NCBI GenBank assembly: GCA_938041035.1
Contig: CALHYX010000003.1
Span: forward strand, 1 to 64,000
Source of the DNA: an uncultured Acidimicrobiales bacterium
GTDB lineage: Bacteria > Actinomycetota > Acidimicrobiia > Acidimicrobiales > SHLQ01
Reading direction: 5' to 3'
DNA: 64,000 nucleotides
The notes beneath the pieces are model-generated. The model was given only the letters and a program-made list of their open reading frames with translations, was not told where the DNA came from and made no database searches. The position numbers were made by a program, and so were the translations under genes. Below, piece by piece: positions 40,763 through 49,143 of this stretch (position 1 is the stretch's first letter; the number at the start of each line of letters is the position of its first letter).

Positions 40763-41971
40763 ATGCGAATACTCATCAGCGCCTACGGGTGCGCGCCCGG
40801 TTCGGGCTCGGAGGACGGGTGGGGGTGGGTGGCGACGCGCGCCGCGGCCACCCGGCACGACGTGACCGTGCTGACCCGCAAGAACAACGTCGCCGCCATC
40901 GAGGCAGCGGTCGCCGCAGAACCCGACCTGCAGCTCCGGGTCGTCGGCGTGGATCCACCGACGTGGATGACGTTCTGGAAGAAGGGGCTACGCGGGTTCC
41001 GGCCGTTCTACGTGTTGTGGCAGCGCGAGGCCGCCCGCACGGCCCGGGACCTGCATGCCCGCGAGCCGTTCGAGCTGCTGCATCACGTCTCGATGTCCAC
41101 CGACTGGTTTCCGGTGGGCATCGGCCAGATCCCCGACGTTCCGCTCGTGTGGGGGCCGGTGGGCGGTAGCCAACCCATGCCGTGGCGGCTATGGCGATCG
41201 GTCGGCGCGGTTGGACTCGTCGGCGAGGCCGTACGATCGGCGATGACCGTCTCGTGGCGGCGGGTCTTTGGTGATCGCGCCGCCGACCGGGCCGACCTGG
41301 TCGTGGCCAACAATCCGGAGTGCGCCGATCGCTTTCGTGATCGAGCCGAGACCACGATCGACTCGATGGTCGGCATCGACGTACCGGCGCTCCTCGCCAA
41401 TCTCGATGCCAATCTCGACGACCCGGACGGCGCACCCGACCCCACCCCGGACGCCACTACCAGGACCGCGGTGTATGCCGGACGCCTTCTGCCGTGGAAG
41501 GGGGTCGCGCTGGGTATCGCGGCGTTGGCTCGCCCCGCCGCCCTCGACTGGACCTATGAGATCTACGGCGACGGCCCCGACCGTCGGCGACTACAGAAGC
41601 TGGCCGACTCGCTCGGCGTTGGCGATCGGGTCAACTTCAACGGCCTGATTCCGCGCCCGGAGCTGTTACGGGCGGTGGCGGCGGCCGACGCGTTGTTGTT
41701 CCCAAGCCTGCACGACACCGCTGGTTGGGCGGTGGCCGAAGCGGTCACCATGGGAGTGCCCGTGGTCTGCCTGGACGCCGCCGGCCCACCGGTGCTCGTC
41801 GGCGAGGCCGGCGTCCTCGTGCCGGTCACCGGTGATGTTCCCGCGGCGTTGGCCGCCGGGCTCGCCGATCTACCCGCGGTAGAGCCCACCGATCGATGGT
41901 CACTCGAGCGACTGCCGGATCTGCTCGACGAATGGTACGACCGGGCGATCGCCGCCTCGGGTCAAATCTGA
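40763..41971 (+). CDS. Family GT4 glycosyltransferase
   Basis: 402 residues from ATG 40763. The N-terminal half begins MRILISAYGCAPGSGSEDGWG, typical of GT4 enzymes of exopolysaccharide clusters, and includes LVWGPVGGSQPMPW. The donor half has AVYAGRLLPWKGVALGIAAL, YEIYGDGPDRRRL and the E-x7-E-like HDTAGWAVAEAVTMGVPVVCL. Its stop overlaps the next gene by one base (TGATG). Substrate unknown. Confidence 0.85.
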   Translation: MRILISAYGCAPGSGSEDGWGWVATRAAATRHDVTVLTRKNNVAAIEAAVAAEPDLQLRVVGVDPPTWMTFWKKGLRGFRPFYVLWQREAARTARDLHAREPFELLHHVSMSTDWFPVGIGQIPDVPLVWGPVGGSQPMPWRLWRSVGAVGLVGEAVRSAMTVSWRRVFGDRAADRADLVVANNPECADRFRDRAETTIDSMVGIDVPALLANLDANLDDPDGAPDPTPDATTRTAVYAGRLLPWKGVALGIAALARPAALDWTYEIYGDGPDRRRLQKLADSLGVGDRVNFNGLIPRPELLRAVAAADALLFPSLHDTAGWAVAEAVTMGVPVVCLDAAGPPVLVGEAGVLVPVTGDVPAALAAGLADLPAVEPTDRWSLERLPDLLDEWYDRAIAASGQI

Positions 41972-42906
41972 TGCCGACCACCTCGGCGATCGTCGCCCAG
42001 GAAGTGCTCCAGGCCATCGCCGATGCCGGCGTTGGCTTTGTCGTGCTCGGCGACGAGTCGGCCGTGGAGGTGGACCCCATCAGCGATGTCGATCTCGGCG
42101 TCGATCGGTCCCCGGCCGACGTCGTGCACACCGCGGGTCCGGCGCTCGAAGCCCTGGGGTACGTCCCGGTGGTGTTTTGGCGCTACGACCGGCCGAGCGT
42201 GAACGTGTTCTTCTCCGATGCCGAAGCCCGCCGCGGCGCCCAGATCGACCTGACCTATGACCCCGACGGGGTGAGTCGGTACGGGTTCCGTACCGGCGCG
42301 CTCATCGATCGTGCGGTGCGCGGCCGGCGGTGGATGCTGCTCGGCGACCTCGACACCGATCTGTACCGGCTCCGAAAGCGCCAGGTGAAGCGCCTGCGGC
42401 TCGGCGGGGACGCCGCGCTCGACAACGTCCTCGGCACCCATGGGGCCGGTACGGCCGCCGAGCGGGTGCGCGAGTCCTACGGCTCGCCCGCCCGCGAAGA
42501 GATGCTCGAAGCGCTCGGGAGCGAGACCTTTGCCCACTCCGAGAGCCAACGGTGGGACAAACCAACCATGGCGCTCGCCCAGCACGGAAGCCGCTTTCTC
42601 CAGCGAATCCAGTCGCCCATCGGGTCGTGGGTCCACCTCGATGACGCCGACCTCGCCGACCGTCTCGTGGACCGATTGGCGGTGTTCTTGATGACGAGCC
42701 GCCGGCGGTTTCCCGAATCCCCGGTCGCACGCGAGCGGGTCGGCGCGTCGGTTTCCGCCCGTCGGGTGCTGCCGCTGGTCACCGTGTCATCGGGACCGCT
42801 GCCTCGACTCGCCACCCCCGATGCCACCATCGCGGCGACCTCGGTGGACGATGCCGCGCGGCAAACGGTCGCGGCGATGTATCGGCACACCCAGACGCTG
42901 CTCTAA
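41971..42906 (+). CDS. Nucleotidyltransferase-fold protein, unknown role
   Basis: 311 residues from ATG 41971, translationally coupled to the GT4 gene. The N terminus reads FVVLGDESAVEVDPISDVDLGVD, which fits the nucleotidyltransferase fold (G...S/D-x-D-x-D), and RRGAQIDLTYDP carries a further acidic pair. The remainder is helical and charged, and I recognise no family name. In glycan clusters similar proteins are sometimes paired with kinase-like ones, as in the fusion at 49144 (inference). Function open. Confidence 0.65.
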   Translation: MPTTSAIVAQEVLQAIADAGVGFVVLGDESAVEVDPISDVDLGVDRSPADVVHTAGPALEALGYVPVVFWRYDRPSVNVFFSDAEARRGAQIDLTYDPDGVSRYGFRTGALIDRAVRGRRWMLLGDLDTDLYRLRKRQVKRLRLGGDAALDNVLGTHGAGTAAERVRESYGSPAREEMLEALGSETFAHSESQRWDKPTMALAQHGSRFLQRIQSPIGSWVHLDDADLADRLVDRLAVFLMTSRRRFPESPVARERVGASVSARRVLPLVTVSSGPLPRLATPDATIAATSVDDAARQTVAAMYRHTQTLL

Positions 42907-42952
42907 CCCTGCCGGCTGGTGCTTGAGCGGCACCGATCGGGAACGGACCGAC

Positions 42953-43711
42953 CTAGCGGGTCGCTTCGAGGTAGAGGGTGTCGTCGATCCACTCCGACCC
43001 GTCGTTGCGGCGGTCGAGATCGATCTCGGGCCACATCGCGATGTTGGAGGATTCCGACGTCATCCGTTCGACGGTGGAGAACCCGGTGTCGAGCAGCAAC
43101 TGGCCGAGGTTGACCTCGTCGTAGGCCCACTGGTGGGTCTCGCCCCGCTTGCGGGCGTCGCCCAGCAGCGTGCGGTCGAGCTTTTGGCGGACACCCGTTT
43201 GCTGTTGGGCGCCAACGCTCATGCGGCGAACGGATTGCTCGTACAGCTCGTGGACCCGGCGATCATGGATGTGGGGCAACAGGTTGCCCGCCCGGGCCGC
43301 GTCGAGGCTCTCGAGGTAGTTGCGCACCATGACCTCGAGATCCGGGGTGGTGATGCGCAGGATCCCTCCGGGCTTCAGCACCCGGCGGATCTCCTTCAGG
43401 AAGCCTTCGACCTGATCGCGATCGATGTGCTCCACCACATGGGAGGAGTACACGGCATCGGCCGACGCATCCTCGGCGGGGATGCCCGTGCGGAGGTCGT
43501 GAACAACGATCGCGTCGTCCATGTGGGACAGCCGCTCGCGGCGAGCGGGGCTGAGGAACGGCATGGCCGCCCGGCGCAGCATCGGCTGCTGCTTCAGGCG
43601 CAGGTAGAGGGTCCAGTCGATGTTGACGCAGTGCGGACTGGTCCGGGTGCCACAGCCGAGGTTGAGGATGGTCTGGGAGCCGACGGTGGTCGAGGTCTGG
43701 GTCACGCTCAT
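42953..43711 (-). CDS. SAM-dependent methyltransferase
   Basis: 252 residues from ATG 43711. Motif I is ILNLGCGTRTSPHCVNIDW; ADAVYSSHVVEHIDRDQVEGFLKEIRRVLKPGGILRITTPD follows, and GETHQWAYDEVNLGQLLLDTGFSTV closes a typical methyltransferase-11 protein. The gene overlaps the WecG-type gene by 4 bases (ATGA), so the two form a minus-strand pair inside the glycan region. A methylated sugar or lipid intermediate is a likely substrate (inference). Confidence 0.85.
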   Translation of the reverse strand: MSVTQTSTTVGSQTILNLGCGTRTSPHCVNIDWTLYLRLKQQPMLRRAAMPFLSPARRERLSHMDDAIVVHDLRTGIPAEDASADAVYSSHVVEHIDRDQVEGFLKEIRRVLKPGGILRITTPDLEVMVRNYLESLDAARAGNLLPHIHDRRVHELYEQSVRRMSVGAQQQTGVRQKLDRTLLGDARKRGETHQWAYDEVNLGQLLLDTGFSTVERMTSESSNIAMWPEIDLDRRNDGSEWIDDTLYLEATR

Positions 43712-44514
43712 CCGTACAGAACTTCTTCGCGCGGCGCCACGGTGGCGGCGGGATCGGGCGACCAGCGACCGGTCTTTTGCAGTGCGACGCGCGACAGGTA
43801 CTGCGCGTTGAGCACGGTGTAGCGGTGCCACAGACGGCGCGGTTCCTGGACGAGCCGGTACAGCCACTGCAGGCCGGCGCGCTGGATGAACGCCGGCGGC
43901 TGCTCGAGCAGGCCTGCGTGGTAGTCGAACGCGGCGCCGACGGCGAGCATCGGCATCGACAGCTCGTTGCGGTATTCGTACGCGAAGACTTCCTGGCGGG
44001 GGCAGCCGAGACCGATGAAGGTGATCTTGGCGCCGGAGTCTTTGATGCGCTGGCTGATCTCGACTTTTTCCTCGGCGGTCGTCTGGCGGAACTTCGACGG
44101 CTCGAAGCCGGCGATGTCGATACCGGGGAACATCTGGGTGAGGTTCTTGGCGAGGGACTCGAGCACCTCGACGGTGGAACCGTAGAGATAGATCGGCAGG
44201 CGTTCGTCGCGCGCCATCGTGCAGGTCCGGAGCATGAGCTCGGGGCCGTACACCCGGTCGGGGAGCTTGACCCCGTGGAGCAGGCGGAGCGCCCAGCGAA
44301 CCGGCTGACCGTCCGGGGTGACGAGCTCGAGCTGATTGAGGCGGTGGCGATGGTCCTCGTCGGTCACGCCGGTCATCACACCGTGCACCGCGAGGGCCGA
44401 CACGCCGTAGGGCCGCTCTTCGCGCGCAGCGTCGCGAATACGGTTGACGGCCGCGTCGTAGTCGACGGCGTCAATCGTGACGCCGAGCAGGTTCTGCTTA
44501 CCGTGGTCAATCAT
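43708..44514 (-). CDS. WecG/TagA/CpsF-family glycosyltransferase (GT26), copy 2
   Basis: 268 residues from ATG 44514 (MIDHGKQNLLGVTIDAVDYD), with GAAAGG upstream. The catalytic motifs are intact: VTPDGQPVRWALRLL, VYGPELMLRTC, YLYGSTVEVLESL and FIGLGCPRQEVFAYEY, with the normal Pro-x-Gln-Glu that copy 1 lacks. The C-terminal membrane-associating region (PPAFIQRAGLQWLYRLVQEPRRLW) is present. It transfers an N-acetylmannosamine-type sugar to a lipid-linked acceptor. It is divergent from the second Wzz/BY-kinase gene. Confidence 0.88.
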   Translation of the reverse strand: MIDHGKQNLLGVTIDAVDYDAAVNRIRDAAREERPYGVSALAVHGVMTGVTDEDHRHRLNQLELVTPDGQPVRWALRLLHGVKLPDRVYGPELMLRTCTMARDERLPIYLYGSTVEVLESLAKNLTQMFPGIDIAGFEPSKFRQTTAEEKVEISQRIKDSGAKITFIGLGCPRQEVFAYEYRNELSMPMLAVGAAFDYHAGLLEQPPAFIQRAGLQWLYRLVQEPRRLWHRYTVLNAQYLSRVALQKTGRWSPDPAATVAPREEVLYG

Positions 44515-44554
44515 CAGGGGGGTACCTTTCAGCCCCTCCAACTTAGGGCAATCT

Positions 44555-44577
44555 CCGAGAGATGTGTTCACACTCGG
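44555..44577. promoter_or_regulatory. Inverted repeat in the wecG-like/Wzz divergent region
   Basis: CCGAG and CTCGG enclose GTGTTCACAC-like sequence (the core TGTGTTCACA is nearly palindromic). It lies about 40 bases upstream of the minus-strand GT26 start. Possible operator; no regulator known. Confidence 0.3.
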
Positions 44578-44729
44578 TGAGATTTCAGAGGGGAGCGGGG
44601 GGATTTCCATACTGCGGGGCATGACGCAGATCGTACAAAACCCACGCAGAATGGTCCATAGCCAATATGATTCCCACGCCAAGTGGCAAATCCGGGCCGA
44701 GATTCCCGGATCAAACGAAATCAGACCTA

Positions 44730-44759
44730 TTGAAATTGGTCGAGAAGCCTTTGTACTAT
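44730..44759 (+). promoter_or_regulatory. Promoter of the second Wzz/BY-kinase gene
   Basis: TTGAAA (44730-44735), 18 bases, TACTAT (44754-44759). The second in-frame ATG (44770) lies 10 bases further, close to the expected transcription start. The first ATG (44758) falls inside the -10 box, so 44770 is the better start. Confidence 0.6.
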
Positions 44760-44769
44760 GAGTGGCCAT

Positions 44770-46422
44770 ATGACTTCCCAAGACATTTTCGGCGCGCCCG
44801 CGCCAACATTGCGCGATTACGTCCAGGTGCTCAAGCGCGGCCTGTGGATCGTCCTGCTCATGGCGCTGGTCGCCGGCCTCGCCGGTTACTACCTCGCCTC
44901 GCGTCAGGAGAACCAGTTCCGAGCGACCGCCAACGTGTTGTTGCCGACCTCGATCGCCGAGGACGCAATCACCGGTGGCCGGGCCGTGTTGACCAACAGC
45001 GACCTCGGCGACCGGGTGGTCTATGCCGAGCAGGTCGTGGTCGACGAGGTCTATGACCGCAACGAGGTCGAGGGCGAGCAGCTGCAGCTGTTCGTCGACG
45101 CGGCCAACGACGGCACGTCGGTGATGTTCTTCACCGCGGTGAGCACCGACGCCCAGTTGGCCGCCGACGCCGCCAACGACTTCGCGACCACCTACGTCAC
45201 CGAACAGCAGGAGCAAACCGACGCCGACTTCAACGAGGTCACCAACACGTTCAAAGAGGAACTCAACCGGCTCAGCATCGAGCGCACCGACGTTCGCTCC
45301 ACGCTTTCGGAACTCCAGGCCGAGCGGCTGAACCCCCAGACCGACGAGCAGCGCGCCATCCTGGAAGCCGAGATCACCAACGAGGAAAACCGCATTCGCG
45401 ATGAGTTGTTGAACCTCGACGCCGCCATCTCCAAGATCCGGGCCGACATCGTCGAGCTCCAGGTGAGCCGGGCCTTCACCAGCGGCGCCGACGTCAACCT
45501 CGGCCGCGCCGCCCAGGTGCCGTTCGGGCCGTTCGCCCCGAACGTCGGCCGCCAGGTACAGCTGGCGCTCATCGCCGGTCTCGCCCTCGGCGTCGGCCTC
45601 GTCTTCGTGCGCGAGCACATGGACGACCGGGTCCGCAGCGTCCAGCGACTCGAATCCGCCGTCGACCCGTTGCCGGTCATCGGCTCGATTCCCAAGCGGG
45701 CCTCGCGCGACCGGTACGAGCTCGACGTCGTGCACGATCCCAGCGGACCCGTCGGCGAAGCGTTCCGCTCCCTGCGAACATCGCTCCAGCTGTCGGCCGC
45801 GGCCAAGGATCTCAAGGTCATCCTGGTCACCAGTGCCAACCCGTCCGAGGGCAAGACCACCGTGTCGGCCAACCTCGCCGTCGCGCTGGCCAACGCCGGT
45901 CAGCAGGTCGTGCTGATCGACGCCGACCTTCGCCGCCCTCGTCTCCAGAAGCTCTTCGGCATCGAGGATCAGCTCGGCCCCGAGGACGGTCTCACCCACC
46001 AACTGCTGAGCGGCGAACTCACGATGGGTGTGCAGCTCGAAGGGTTCCCGAACGTCAACCTGATCCCGGCCGGGCCCCGCACCGTCGATCCTCCGGAACT
46101 GCTGATGTCGGACTCGATGGACGTGTTGCTCGACGCGCTGCGCGACAAGGTCGACCACGTCATCATCGATGCGCCGCCGGTTCTGCCGGTGAGCGACGCC
46201 CGGATCCTCGCCGGCATGGTCGATGCGGTCGTCATCGTCGTCAACGCCGTCGAAAGCCGCCGCGACGAGGTCCGCCGCTCCCTGCGCCTCATGGGTGAAG
46301 CGGACGGCAATCTGCTCGGCTCGGTGCTCGTCGCCGCCCGCGAAGAGGACAGCGATTACCGCTACCACTACCGTTACGCAGAACCATCCTCCTCGGGGCG
46401 CAAGCTCTGGCCGTTCGGTTAG
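44770..46422 (+). CDS. Wzz domain plus BY-kinase (tyrosine autokinase), copy 2
   Basis: About 550 residues from ATG 44770. A chain-length domain with two membrane segments (GLWIVLLMALVAGLAGYYLA and LALIAGLALGVGLVFV) surrounds a long coiled coil (residues about 150-240). The kinase half has Walker A SANPSEGKTTVSANLAVAL, Walker A' VVLIDADLRRPRLQKLFG and Walker B HVIIDAPPVLPVSDA. The C-terminal tail YRYHYRYAEPSSSGRKLWPFG is rich in Tyr, as in Wzc-type kinases. It has a longer coiled coil than copy 1. It probably heads the operon with the polymerase gene at 46570. Confidence 0.9.
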   Translation: MTSQDIFGAPAPTLRDYVQVLKRGLWIVLLMALVAGLAGYYLASRQENQFRATANVLLPTSIAEDAITGGRAVLTNSDLGDRVVYAEQVVVDEVYDRNEVEGEQLQLFVDAANDGTSVMFFTAVSTDAQLAADAANDFATTYVTEQQEQTDADFNEVTNTFKEELNRLSIERTDVRSTLSELQAERLNPQTDEQRAILEAEITNEENRIRDELLNLDAAISKIRADIVELQVSRAFTSGADVNLGRAAQVPFGPFAPNVGRQVQLALIAGLALGVGLVFVREHMDDRVRSVQRLESAVDPLPVIGSIPKRASRDRYELDVVHDPSGPVGEAFRSLRTSLQLSAAAKDLKVILVTSANPSEGKTTVSANLAVALANAGQQVVLIDADLRRPRLQKLFGIEDQLGPEDGLTHQLLSGELTMGVQLEGFPNVNLIPAGPRTVDPPELLMSDSMDVLLDALRDKVDHVIIDAPPVLPVSDARILAGMVDAVVIVVNAVESRRDEVRRSLRLMGEADGNLLGSVLVAAREEDSDYRYHYRYAEPSSSGRKLWPFG

Positions 46423-46569
46423 GAACCACATGCTCGACGGGTCCCCCCGCCCTCGCGACCGCTCGCCGCTCCGGCCGCGGAATGTCGCGACCAATTCGCC
46501 CGCTCAATCGTCTGAACCTTTGGCGCTGCTTTTTCGCGGCGCCCACCCGCTGGAGGCGGGCGGCACGCG

Positions 46570-47982
46570 ATGACCACCTATGACCCCACGACGGGGACCG
46601 ATTCCGCGACTGCGGACGAACAGGACCGCCTTGGGGCGGCCGAACGCGCTGCTCTGTACGGCTACGGTGCCGCCCTGGCCGCCGACGGTTCCGCCGGTTC
46701 GCTCGGCCTCCGCCAGCGCAAGCTCTTCTACCTTTGGGTCGCGCTGCTTCTCGTCGCCCCCCAGTGGAGCCAGAGCGGCTCCCAGCTGATCCCGGCCATC
46801 GAACTCGCGGTCACGATGGGTTTGATCTACCTCGCCTTTACCTCGGCGCCTCCCCTGCCGCCGGGCCGCAACAACGTGATGATCAAGCTGGTGTTCGCCA
46901 CGATCTTCATCTCGGTGCTCGGCGCCGCTGCGTCGGGAACCGGCGGCCCCAACCCGCTCACCACCGAGGTCAGCGGCCCCATCGCCCTGGTGCGTTCCGT
47001 CCGATTCTTCATCGTGGTGCTCGGGGTCAGCCATCTGGCGATGCACCTCGGCATGCGGCTGGTGCGCACCGGCGTCATGTACGCCGGCACGATCATCTGC
47101 CTGCTGCCCATCGTCGTGTCGCAGCTCGGCGTGCAGGTGCGCATCTTCGACCCGCTCGCCCAGGCTCGTCGGCTTACCGCCTGGCCCTATGCGATCCACC
47201 CCAACGGCCTCGGCACGATCGCGGCGATCACCGTGGTCGTCATGTGGTCGGGAGATCTTCGCTCCGGCCTCGTGCACCCGGTAACCGAACGTCGCCTGCG
47301 TTGGGCGGCGAGTCTCGTGTGCCTGGTGTGCATTCTCGAAACCGCGTCGCGCACGAGTCTCGGCGCGATGGCCATCGGCCTCGCGCTAATCGTTGGCCGG
47401 GGCAGCTTCATCAAGGTCGCCGGCACCGTGCTCGCGTTGGCATTGCTGATCGGGGCCACGTTCGTGCCGGGATCGCCCCTCGACGGCTACTTCGGTGAAC
47501 GCAACCAGCAGAACGCCACCCTGAACTTCACCGGCCGTACCGACGCCTGGGCGGTCGCCAAGGACATCCATCGGAACCGGGCCCAGGTGATGGTCGGTAA
47601 CGGCTTGACCTACAAGACCGTGATCGTCACCCAGGAGTTCCGCAATCCCGGCGGTGTCGTGTACCAAACCAAGGACCAGGCGATCGACAACACCTGGATC
47701 GTGACCTACACCACGATGGGCATGATCGGCGTGGCGTTGCTGGCCGCCATGTTCGTCGCCGCGATCGTCTTCGGCATTCGAATGCCCACCGACCTGGGGA
47801 GTCCGATCGCCATCTTGGCGCTCGCCTTGTTACCGGTCACCATCACCACCAACGTGCTCAACGATGTCTCGTTCAGCACGATTGCCGTGCTCGGCATTTT
47901 TGCCTGCGGCGTGACCCATCTGTCCCGACTGCGTCGCTCGAGCGGCCAGTCGGCCTCGCCCTGGGCGGAGAACGTGTTGTGA
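46570..47982 (+). CDS. O-antigen ligase/polymerase-like membrane protein
   Basis: 470 residues with about 12 hydrophobic segments and GGAGGCGGGCGG upstream of the ATG. The WaaL/Wzy region is visible as NGLGTIAAITVVVMWSGDL, followed by RTSLGAMAIGLALIVGRG. The final part, NFTGRTDAWAVAKDIHRNRAQVMVGNGLTYKT, resembles the Wzy_C loop. It shares its stop with the GT4 start (4-base overlap). The polymerase of the second Wzz/BY-kinase unit. Confidence 0.82.
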   Translation: MTTYDPTTGTDSATADEQDRLGAAERAALYGYGAALAADGSAGSLGLRQRKLFYLWVALLLVAPQWSQSGSQLIPAIELAVTMGLIYLAFTSAPPLPPGRNNVMIKLVFATIFISVLGAAASGTGGPNPLTTEVSGPIALVRSVRFFIVVLGVSHLAMHLGMRLVRTGVMYAGTIICLLPIVVSQLGVQVRIFDPLAQARRLTAWPYAIHPNGLGTIAAITVVVMWSGDLRSGLVHPVTERRLRWAASLVCLVCILETASRTSLGAMAIGLALIVGRGSFIKVAGTVLALALLIGATFVPGSPLDGYFGERNQQNATLNFTGRTDAWAVAKDIHRNRAQVMVGNGLTYKTVIVTQEFRNPGGVVYQTKDQAIDNTWIVTYTTMGMIGVALLAAMFVAAIVFGIRMPTDLGSPIAILALALLPVTITTNVLNDVSFSTIAVLGIFACGVTHLSRLRRSSGQSASPWAENVL

Positions 47983-49142
47983 AAGTCCTCGTCGTCCACA
48001 ACTTCTACGATTCCCGGCTCCCGTCGGGCGAGAACAACCTGGTGCTCGCCGAGGTCGAGGCGCTGCGGCGCTCGGGTGTCGAGGTCGTCACCCACTTTCG
48101 CGATTCGGCCGAGATCGCCGATTTCGGTTTGGGCGACCAGATGCTCCTGCCGACCCGGCCCATATTGTCGCTCGGCGACACCCGCACGGTCGCCAACCTG
48201 ATCGATGAGCATCGGCCCGACCTGATGCACATCCACAACGTGTACCCCCTCATCTCGCCTGCGATCGTTCGGGTCGCGAAGCGCAAGGGCGTTCCCGTCG
48301 TCCAGACCGTGCACAACTACCGGCAGTTCTGTATGTCGAACACGTGCTTTCGCGACGGCGAGATCTGCTACTCGTGCCAGGACAAGCGGTCGCGCTGGCC
48401 CGGCGTCGTGCACGGGTGCTACCGCGACTCCCGCGCCCAGAGCGTGATCATGGCCGCGTCGCTCGGCGCCCACCAAAAGACGTGGCCGATGGTCGACCGG
48501 TTCCTCTGCATCTCGGAGTTCGTGGCGGAAAAGCTCGCCGAGACCGGCGTGCCCCGAGCCCAGCTCACGGTAAAGCCCAACGGCATCGCCGACCCGGGCG
48601 AGCCCACGCCCCCCGGTACGGGTTTCGTCTTCGCCGGTCGCCTCGATCGCGAGAAGGGCGTCGAGTTGTTGATCGATGCCTGGGACGTGGCCAACATCGG
48701 CCGCGACCACACGCTGACCATCGTGGGCGACGGGCCGCTGCGCGGCTTCGTCGAGATGAGCGCCCGGCAACTCCCGGGACTCGATTTCGCCGGCCAGGTT
48801 TCGCGCGATGAGGTCACCGTGCATTTCCAGAAGGCCGCGGTGGTACTCGTGCCGTCGGTCTGGGACGAGACGTTCGGCCTGGTGGTCGTGGAGGCCTTTG
48901 CCGCCGGGCGTCCGGTCGTGGTCACCAACCACGGCGCCCTTACCGAGCTCGTGACCCCCGACGTTGGGTGGCGGGTCGATGATTCCGTCGGTGCCCTCGC
49001 CAAGGCATTGCGCGACGCGGCGAACGAGAGTCAGGCCGATCGCGGTGCGCGAGCCCGCGAACGGTTCCTCGAGCGCTTCGAGACCAGCGTGGTGCTCGAT
49101 CAACAGCTCCGCATCTATGAGGACGTCGTTCGAGGCGCATGA
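47979..49142 (+). CDS. Family GT4 glycosyltransferase
   Basis: 387 residues from GTG 47979 (VKVLVVHNFYDSRLPSGENN). The acceptor half has IHNVYPLISPAIVRVAKRK and VVQTVHNYRQFCMSNTCF, with CYSCQDKRSRWPGVVHGCY giving a Cys-rich segment common to a subgroup of GT4 enzymes. The donor half has FVFAGRLDREKGVELLIDAW and the E-x7-E signature WDETFGLVVVEAFAAGRPVVV. The stop is 1 base before the fusion-kinase start. Confidence 0.87.
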   Translation: MKVLVVHNFYDSRLPSGENNLVLAEVEALRRSGVEVVTHFRDSAEIADFGLGDQMLLPTRPILSLGDTRTVANLIDEHRPDLMHIHNVYPLISPAIVRVAKRKGVPVVQTVHNYRQFCMSNTCFRDGEICYSCQDKRSRWPGVVHGCYRDSRAQSVIMAASLGAHQKTWPMVDRFLCISEFVAEKLAETGVPRAQLTVKPNGIADPGEPTPPGTGFVFAGRLDREKGVELLIDAWDVANIGRDHTLTIVGDGPLRGFVEMSARQLPGLDFAGQVSRDEVTVHFQKAAVVLVPSVWDETFGLVVVEAFAAGRPVVVTNHGALTELVTPDVGWRVDDSVGALAKALRDAANESQADRGARARERFLERFETSVVLDQQLRIYEDVVRGA

Positions 49143-49143
49143 G

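Noticed and set aside
44515-46494. Upstream extension of the minus-strand frame that contains the WecG-type gene
   Set aside because: Only the 268 C-terminal codons (43708-44514) are protein-like; the rest is antisense to the second BY-kinase.
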